Source: Triangularia verruculosa
Lineage: Eukaryota; Ascomycota; Sordariomycetes; Sordariales; Podosporaceae
DNA: 64,000 bases
Direction: 5' to 3'
Assembly: GCA_033296885.1 (NCBI GenBank)
Contig: MU863919.1
Location: 62,001 to 126,000 of the forward strand
Position numbers and translations under genes: made by a program. Below are positions 56,588-64,000 of this stretch, piece after piece. The notes under the pieces were generated by a model, which worked only from the letters and a program-made list of their open reading frames with translations, was not told where the DNA came from and searched no databases. Numbering within the stretch: position 1 is the stretch's first letter; each line of letters starts with the position of its first letter.

Positions 56588-59500
56588 ATGATTTATTTTG
56601 TGCTCCGAATTGTCCTCTCTGTTTCAATCGCCTCAAATGTATTAGCCTTTCCACACATCAACAAGTTTCACGATGAACATGCTTATCCCGAGTTGAGCAG
56701 CCCTCAAGCCACCTGTCGCAACGCCATAGGGTGCGTAAGATTCTTCCTCTTATGTCTGTTCAAGACCCAAAATGTTAAAGATGAACTCCAGGTTCTTTGA
56801 CTACTCAGCCAAAATCCGCCAAGATCTGAATGAGAACCTCCCTTTTTGCCTGCCAGCAGAGCAGGAATACGAGGCCAGCAGCGAAGCCAAATCCCTCCTT
56901 CTCGGGAGACAAGTTGTCGGCGGTGATGACTACTCCTGTGCCCCTGACAGGCCCTGCAGAAACGGCGCCTGCTGCCCCAAAGCGACTCTCTCCTGCAATT
57001 ATGGAGAGAAGTACTGCGGCAAGTCCGGCACGAGCCCCAACGATGTCTGTTGGTCAAACTGCCACGCCAAAGCCGAGTGTGGTGTCAACGCTGCAGTCCC
57101 GGGGAAGAAATGCCCTCTGAATGTCTGCTGTAGTAGATGGGGGTTCTGCGGTATGGAGGCAGACTTCTGTGCAAAGGGGAAAGGCGACGATAAAGACGGA
57201 CCGACTGGCTGCCAGTCCAATTGTGACCAGCCAGGTCCCAAAGACAAGTCAGGAGGCCAGGATAAGGTCATTGGCTACTATGAAGCCTGGAGACATGATA
57301 GTGTGTGCCAGGGAATGGTGAGTTTCTGTTTCCAAAATGATAGCTAAGTTGCTTGACTGACTTGTTTTGAAGGGCTTTGATCAAATCCCAGTCAAATCAC
57401 TTACACATCTGTATTTCTCTTTTGGGTACATCACACCAGGTGACTTCAGCGTTGCGGGCATGGACGGCTTGCCGTTCCGTCTCTTTTCCGATTTCACCAA
57501 CGTCAAGCAAAAGAACCCAGCCCTCAAGACGGTCATTGCCATCGGCGGATGGACCTACAACGATCCAGGCCCTACTCAGAAGGTCTTTAGCAATATGGTC
57601 AGCACCCAGGCTAACCGAGCCAAATTCATCAAAAATCTCTTTGCCTTTATGCGTCAATACGCGTTTGACGGTGTCGACTTCGACTGGGTGAGAGGTCTCC
57701 CCATGTCCCTCATGTGCGAAGGAGACTAACAATTTGATGTCAGGAGTACCCAGGCGCGCCTGACCGGGGTGGTATCCCTGAAGACGGCGAGAACTTCACC
57801 AAATTCCTCAAGCAGTTAGATGACGAGAACAAAAAGCAGCCAGTGAAGTATATCGTGTCTTTCACCGCACCTACAAGCTATTGGTATTTGAGACACTTTG
57901 ATCTCAAGGCGGTTAACTATGTTGACTTCATCAATGTCATGTCCTACGAGTGAGTCATCGAGATATATCCTGAAGTGCATCACACGTGTTCAACAAGGAT
58001 GAACACTGACCTCGTCTATCCAGTCTTCATGGTGTATGGGATCGTGAAAACCCCATTGGCAACAACATATACGGCCACAGCAACGTGACCGAGATCAAAC
58101 GGGCCTTTGATCTCTTCTGGCGCAACAACGTGCCCGCCAGAAAGCTCAATCTCGGCCTCGGTTTCTACGGCCGCAGTTTTCAGCTTGAAGACCCAGCTTG
58201 CAACAAACCCGGATGCAAATTCAAGGGCGGTGCCACAAAAGGTGGCTGCAGCGGAGAGTCGGGAATACTGAGTTACCGAGAGATTCAAGAAATCATCAAA
58301 AAGGACCGTCTGAAGCCATTCCACGACAAAAAGGCTGAAGTCAAGTACATCACATATGGCCGCGACCAATGGGTGTCTTATGACGATGTCGACACCTTCA
58401 AGCAAAAGAAAGAGCTCGCCCATGACCTTGGTTTGGGCGGCTATCTGATCTGGGCCGTTGACCAAGACGACGACCAGCTCAGCGCGCTTCAAGCCGTCAT
58501 TTCTCCCAAGAAGCTTGGGTCTCTGGGTCCGGAGAAGGGGAAAAGTTGGGATAACGCCTCGGTCCCAAATTGTTATGTCACTGGCTGTGACGGAAAGTGT
58601 GACCCTGGGTTTACCCTAATGTCAGAGCAGAACTGTGGGACAGATGACAAGAAGTCACAGCTCTGCTGCCCCCTCTCAGGGGCGCCAGACCCTTCGACGT
58701 GCCACTGGAGGGGTAACCCTATTTGGTGCAATGGACACTGCCACGACGACGAGGTGATGCTGCAAATGAACAGATGGGGTAGCGGCGGCGGCTATTGCAG
58801 TGATGGCAACAAAGCCTACTGTTGCAAAAGCCCCCTGGCCGAGGAGAATCAGTGCTACTGGGCGGGAATGGGCAAGTCCTGCAATAGTGGAGATGTTCCC
58901 ATGACTTTCTCAGGCACTGTCCTCTCTGCGCTCGCCGATGTTGCTCAAGCCATTCTCGATTTAGTCGGCAAGCCTACGCCACTAGCAGAAATGGTGGGTG
59001 AGGCATTGTCAGATCTCTTAGAGGTGATTGAGACCGATACGTTGAAGCGGTATTGCTGCCCCAAGGAGGACTACAAGAAGTGGCACAATTGTAACTGGTA
59101 TGGAAAGCCTGGGAGCTGTTTCGACAACCACTGTCCTGACGTAAAGGCGGTACAACTGACCGACAGCTATTTCGGAGCTGGCGACACCTGCGGCTGGAAA
59201 CTGGAGCGGGTTCGTGTCTTCTGTTGCGAGCCCATCCCAGGTCAGAGACTGTTCCTACCAGTACCCCTGAAAAACCTGTTTGAGAAGCCCCCTTCCGGAG
59301 ACAACATCGACACAGAGTTTGACCTCAACGTTGACAAGAAATCGGCAAGCAGCGGCCGTGATGAGAACCCAAACGACGCCGCCTTTCAGTTCGTGGTTCT
59401 AACGTCCCCGGAGGAAATCCAGATATCCTTGGACAAGCGAGATGGCTCGCACTGGGATGTCTTCAACTGCAATGACGCTGTTAGCGAAGACGAGCAGACC

Positions 59501-62394
59501 GTCCAGATGGTTTGCACAGACTCATCCGAAGATAGCAACTGCCACAAGATACATCTCGGCCAGGGGGTTCCAGGAACAATCCTTCAGATGCCCCCCGGGT
59601 GCGGGCCAGGCAAATACGCTGTTGCAAAGTCGATGGTCCCTTCAGCGGCGCATAATCATTCTCGACTACTACCGCGCCATCTCTCGCATCTGAGGTCAAA
59701 GGAAGGGGTCGTGGTCTACGACCTGACCTTTGACTATGAGTTCCGCCGTGCCCCCCGAAGTCTGGGCGACACGCAAATGCGCATCGACTTCAGCAACCAA
59801 GACAACTACTGGAACGAAGTCGTAGCAGCAGCCACAACCAAAAAGCGCAAGAGCAAACGCTCCCTCGACGATGTCGGCGGCAATCACGTCCGCTGGCTGG
59901 AAGAAGAATTCCGCGATGATTACCACTTTGGCGCCCTATCCCCTCGCCATCTCCAAGAGCGCTGGTTCGGATCCACCATCATCGACTGGCTATCCCGCAT
60001 GGTGAAGCCCGAGATCAAGCGGGAGTTCACCCACAGCATCGACGAGACGTTCACCGCCAAAATCGTCGACGAAAGTTGGTCATGTGTTCGAGACAACATC
60101 GGCTATGAGGGGCACATCACAGCCTCGGCCCTCACCCGCATGAAAGTAGCCACAAGCTTTGGCTTCACGCTGATAGTAACCAGCATGGTCGCCCCGCTCG
60201 ACATAAGCAAGTCGTACCTAACCTTCTACAACGAAGGAGAAGTAACCGCCACGTTCACCCTCGAAGCCATGGCGAAGGTCTTTTACCAGAAAGAGCAAAC
60301 CATCCTCGACCTTCCTTTCCCAGGAGCAACGTTCCACATACCCGGCATTGTTACCATCGGGCCAAACGTTCATGTCAGCGGCTCTCTCGACGCTTCTCTC
60401 GCCGTGGCAGCAACCTTTGAGACCAAGATCAGCATCGCAAGCTGGGAGGTCCGTCAGACAATTCCAGACGACGGCCAATCCCAGTTCAAGCCCAAGGAGA
60501 TCGGTAACGGAGCGGACTTGGATGACTCTGGTAACTTTAACGGGTTGTCTAAGCCCGAGTTCTTTGCAGGCGTCACCGTTCAAGGGGACGTGACTGCCAA
60601 ACTGAAGGCGGCCGTTGAGTTTGGCGTACGGTTTCATGATCGATGGGACGTAGACCCTGGCGTAGCTAGCGTGGTAGGCGAAGGTTTGGTTCGGGTGAAG
60701 ATGGGGGCCGGGTCCAGTACCAAAGGAAACTGCCCCTTCACCTACGGCATGGATGTTGGCGCCTCTCTCTACGCCCAGGCCCAGTTCTTCAAGTGGAAGT
60801 CCCCTCAGTTCAATATTGCCGGCCCTTGGGAGAAAGCCATAATCAACGGCGGGACTTGTCCTGCTCTTGGTGGTCCGCCAACCAGAAGGCGAGGCATTCA
60901 GTTGCTTGAGTCCAACATTGGTCTGAACGAGCGGGTCGTGCACAACCGTACTCTTGAGAAGAGGGCCCTGTCTAAGCGGGCTGGTGTCTATGGCCCGGCA
61001 TTCCGCATTCCTGTTGGAAAGTACTTTTGTCCTAGTGAAGAGAGCGGGGACAATGAAGGAACGGATTGCAAGACCATCAAGCCGGACTGGGATAACGACA
61101 AGTATCTCACCAACGAAGACGACTATGTTGATAGAAAGAAGAGACGTCAACTCGCTCCGATGCCACAAGAGGTTGACTTTGAGCTCTTCAACTCAACAAT
61201 CGAAGGCCGTATCCTGGCTCGCGACGGCCTAGAAAAACGAGGGAAGAAAGAATCGAAGCTATGCGGTATCAACATAGAAAGTGACTTCCCAAGCGGGGGC
61301 CTATTGCCGGTACGTGAATCTTGCCAGTTTTCCATGACAAGACCTCTATTGATAAGCGTGTCGTTGCTGTTGCTGACGAGGAACGTCTTTATCCGCTCTC
61401 GTTTCTAGGACGCAGACGCCTATGGTTTTGATGAGCCCGACATCTGCGGAAACTATGAATTCGGGGCGCCGCTTCAGAACCGCGTGACTGGGATCCAGTA
61501 CGATACGGAGCACATTCTCGAGTTCCAGCTCCCTGGTATGTTTTTGGAAGAGCTCGACCGAGATATCTTTGGCAAAACCTTCCTGCACCCCAACCCTAAT
61601 CAGCTTGACGGCAACGGCGCCCGAAAGAAGGTGACGTTCTGTGAATACTTCAAGGAGCTTTGGTCAGTCCCTGGGTTCGCCATCAACGGCGAGACAGCGA
61701 CGCCGGCAGACCACATAGCCGACACCTACCCGACCAGCAGCAGATTTAGTAACGAACTGGTCGTCCTGGAGCACTACCTCAACGTCCCAGTCAAGGCAAA
61801 GGTCAGTATTCCCCTCGAAATCCAAGACAGACTCTTCGACCGCTGACTCGATGTCAACCTCACCCACAGACTTGGGGACGAGAGGCCAATATCGTGAGCA
61901 CAAGACGATGGAACACCAACATCGGCAAAGGTGTCACAGAAGCCAGAGCCATCCTCAAAGCCATGCGCAACCTCGTCGGCTCCATCAATTACCACAACGA
62001 CTTCACCATCCGCTCCCACTTCCGCGCTCAAAAAGACCGCGTAGGCAACATGTTCGAGGCCATTGAAAACGCCCTCCCTTCCCACCGACGAGTCGTGAAC
62101 AACGTCCAATACGACGCCTGGCAGCACCAGGATCTGCGCCGCCGGTGGAACGAGTTCATGAACAGCAAGTTCTACCTCGGGCAGGCGAAAACGATGAAGG
62201 TGATTAATGAGTTTTTGCCGGTACTTCAGGAGGCGTGGGCGGATGACGGGCGGCGGAGGGCGGCGGAGGACCAGCCTGGTGATAGTGGCGATACACTGGC
62301 CGACAAGCAGAGGATGAGGGATCTGATTGATGATATTGATGCGCTTGCTGATAGGATGAGGACGTTGCCTGCGTGGATTAACCCGTTTGCTTGA
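56588..62394 (+). CDS. Killer-toxin-like GH18 chitinase (subgroup C)
   Basis: Secreted family-18 chitinase of the group resembling the alpha/beta subunit of yeast killer toxins (zymocin). Seven exons, 56588-56730, 56792-57317, 57373-57687, 57744-57949, 58024-61309, 61409-61801 and 61870-62394, join in phase to 1797 residues. The Met at 56588 opens a signal peptide (MIYFVLRIVLSVSIASNVLA); an upstream in-frame ATG would spoil it. A hevein-type chitin-binding module (CBM18) lies at about 144-175 (CPLNVCCSRWGFCG). GH18 spans about 206-556; its DGVDFDWE catalytic motif (322-329) is intact, with the acid Glu at the first codon of exon 4. A Cys-rich block (about 570-720) and 1000 further residues without a domain I can name follow, with several Lys-Arg sites. 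The enzyme should cleave chitin outside the cell; roles in antagonism or wall remodelling are family-based inference. Confidence 0.92.
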
Positions 62395-62825
62395 GAGCAG
62401 AGCTTAAAGTTGTGTATCGAGAGAGGGTTAGGGTTAATATGTGTAGCCCCTTGGATTTCTTGAAACTTCCAGTTCAGCTACTTGCTCTTAACTCGACACC
62501 TACGGAGTAGAATCTGGATACCTACAGAGTGCTGAAAACGACATTGGATATAATGCAACCTTCTTCACTGTCAAAATGGGCCCACAAATACTTGGAAGTA
62601 GCCAATGCGGCTTGTGGGTCCTGTGGGTCCTCTGGGGCCCACTGAACAGACTTGACAAGAAAGAGATGTGGTCCGTCCATTGGATGGAAACTGTGGAGCA
62701 CGATGCACGATTGGCATTCCCTCCCTGTGCACTCACAGCCATCCATTCCTCACACGTCACTGCATCTCGAGACCTTTTCCTCCAGACACATAATCAGGAC
62801 CTCGCCCCCCCCCGTTCTCATTGCC
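62395..62825. promoter_or_regulatory. Intergenic region between chitinase and DUF7924-type gene
   Basis: This 431 bp holds the chitinase 3' flank and the promoter of the next gene. It has a CTGTGGGTCC-type imperfect repeat near 62613-62633 and a C8 run at 62805-62812. No defined element was recognised. Confidence 0.45.
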
Positions 62826-64000
62826 ATGGCCCACACTCGGGCCCAAACAGCGGCCCAAAGGGCGCTCCCATCGCCGACGTCAAATAATCAAGGTACTTGT
62901 TCTTCGCAGCGCCAAAAGACATCTCCCGCTGATGATTGCAGAAAATCTACCCCAGTGCGCCAAACGCGATCTACGTCTAACTACACGCAGTGAGGCGCCG
63001 GCCCCGCAAGTATGCCCTCTCTCTTTTATATTATATGGTCCATAAGCTAAGTAAGGCCATGGGATCCATAGGAACAACCAGCGCCTATCCAGAGCAAAGG
63101 GCACAAGCGCAAGCACTCAATCGAACACACATTCGACGCAGACCCAGACCCGGACCCGAAGCGACCACGGACATCACCGTCACGCCCTACTGAACACGCG
63201 TTTAGCGAGCCAGCGATTGGCAGCGGCGCCTACAAACACACCAGCCCAGTTGCTTTCTGGGTGAAGGAGGGGCGTTGGCCAGAGGAGCATGACTGGCCGG
63301 AAGAGACCTCGGAGACAGACTTGACCATGGACCGTCTACTTGCACGGAAGAAATACTCGCCCAGTCTGCGGAAGCGGTCACTCTCTGCCACATCCACGAC
63401 ACCCAGTGACCAGAAGCCGAGGGAGGAGAAGAGTGCGCCGTATAGGGACGTGCGGTACCCGCTCCTACTCGAGACCAAGGGCTCATATATGGACATTTCT
63501 GAGCTTGGTATCACAAATGCGAGCAAGCATCTTGTCAGGGACCTCCTCAGTGGCGATCAACCAGTCCCCAAGGAGACGCTTTTCGACGACGATATCTTCG
63601 TGCATACCTGTCGCAACCTCAGGAATAAGAATGAGGCGAGGATCATTCAAGACATCTCAAGACTTATTGTTCCTTCGGCGGAATCGCTCATGCTCCGGAA
63701 CAAGAAATATAAACACCTTGTTGAGAGCGTCAACGAAGGGTGGAACAACTCGATTCCGCTCACCGGCACCCGTCCTCAGCCTGACTACTCTGTCGGGTTC
63801 AGGCGAAATGCGTTCACCGAGGACCAGCTCGCCAAGTTGTCACCGTTCATTGGCGACTTCATCGCCGGAGATCAGTCTTTCTTCATGGCCACGTATTACA
63901 TGTACTTCCCGTTCCTGACCTGCGAGGTGAAGTGCGGCGCCGCTGGGCTCGACATCGCAGACCGGCAGAACGCCCACAGCATGACCCTTGCGGTACGGGG
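62826..64000 (+). CDS. DUF7924-type fungal protein (partial, runs off right edge)
   Basis: Start MAHTRAQTAAQRALPSPTSN, then a basic, nuclear-signal-like GHKRKHS and KRPRTSPSRP, then a conserved-looking domain: YPLLLETKGSYMDISELGIT, RNKNEARIIQDISRLIVPSA, NEGWNNSIPLTGTRPQPDYS, and TYYMYFPFLTCEVKCGAAGL-DIADRQNAHSM, still open at base 64000. This fits the large, fungus-specific family now called DUF7924; the EVKC...ADRQN block recalls PD-(D/E)xK nuclease folds, which is inference. One intron must lie between the start and 63072. Two models keep phase: donor GTGCGC at 62955 with acceptor CCATAG ending 63071, or donor GTACTT at 62893 with acceptor AACCAG ending 63081. RNA would decide. The family is known to be expanded and variable in ascomycetes; function is unknown. 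Confidence 0.72.

Noticed and set aside
60218..61168. 316-codon minus-strand frame inside the chitinase
   Set aside because: Antisense shadow of the long exon 5; no independent support.

Overview
This window is nuclear DNA from a filamentous ascomycete, most likely a Sordariomycete of the Sordariales type. The evidence is: protein-coding genes with a few short spliceosomal introns (about 55-120 bp, GT...AG, often with CTAAC/CTGAC-like branch sites); a gene set typical of Pezizomycotina (velvet factor, LysM protein, killer-toxin-like GH18 chitinase, DUF7924-type protein); and a DNA transposon mutated in the C-to-T/G-to-A pattern of repeat-induced point mutation (RIP). The genus cannot be fixed from sequence alone. 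No tRNA, rRNA, CRISPR array or prokaryotic feature was found.

Left part, 0.7-26.6 kb, is a dense block of conserved housekeeping genes: VPS2/DID4 (ESCRT-III, -), FZO1 (mitofusin, +), MAS2 (mitochondrial processing peptidase alpha, -), a Dma1-like FHA-RING ubiquitin ligase (+), VPS16 (HOPS/CORVET, -), ATG16 (autophagy, +), DOT1 (H3K79 methyltransferase, -), a HAM1-like lipid-binding-fold protein (+) and LIG4 (NHEJ DNA ligase, +). Together they cover endolysosomal traffic and autophagy (VPS2, VPS16, ATG16), mitochondrial dynamics and import (FZO1, MAS2) and chromatin and repair (DOT1, LIG4).

Middle part, 26.6-37.5 kb, is an 11 kb gene-poor interval. It carries one AT-rich, RIP-degraded pogo/Fot1-type Tc1/mariner element (32552-34297) bounded by 95-bp terminal inverted repeats and TA dinucleotides. 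The interval ends at a velvet-family regulator, most likely VelC (+). After a 2.1 kb convergent intergenic stretch comes the giant RRP5 gene (-), then a divergent YML020W-like hydrolase-fold gene (+).

Right part, 51-64 kb, looks accessory: a single-exon F-box-like gene (+), a five-to-six-LysM secreted protein (-) sharing an 827-bp divergent promoter with a 1797-residue killer-toxin-like chitinase (+), and a DUF7924-type gene (+) cut by the right edge. The LysM/chitinase pair is the most system-like feature of the window. The RIP-degraded transposon with strikingly intact ends is the most unusual DNA-level feature. Exon boundaries were inferred by hand from splice signals, reading phase and protein continuity, and every stated junction is in phase.
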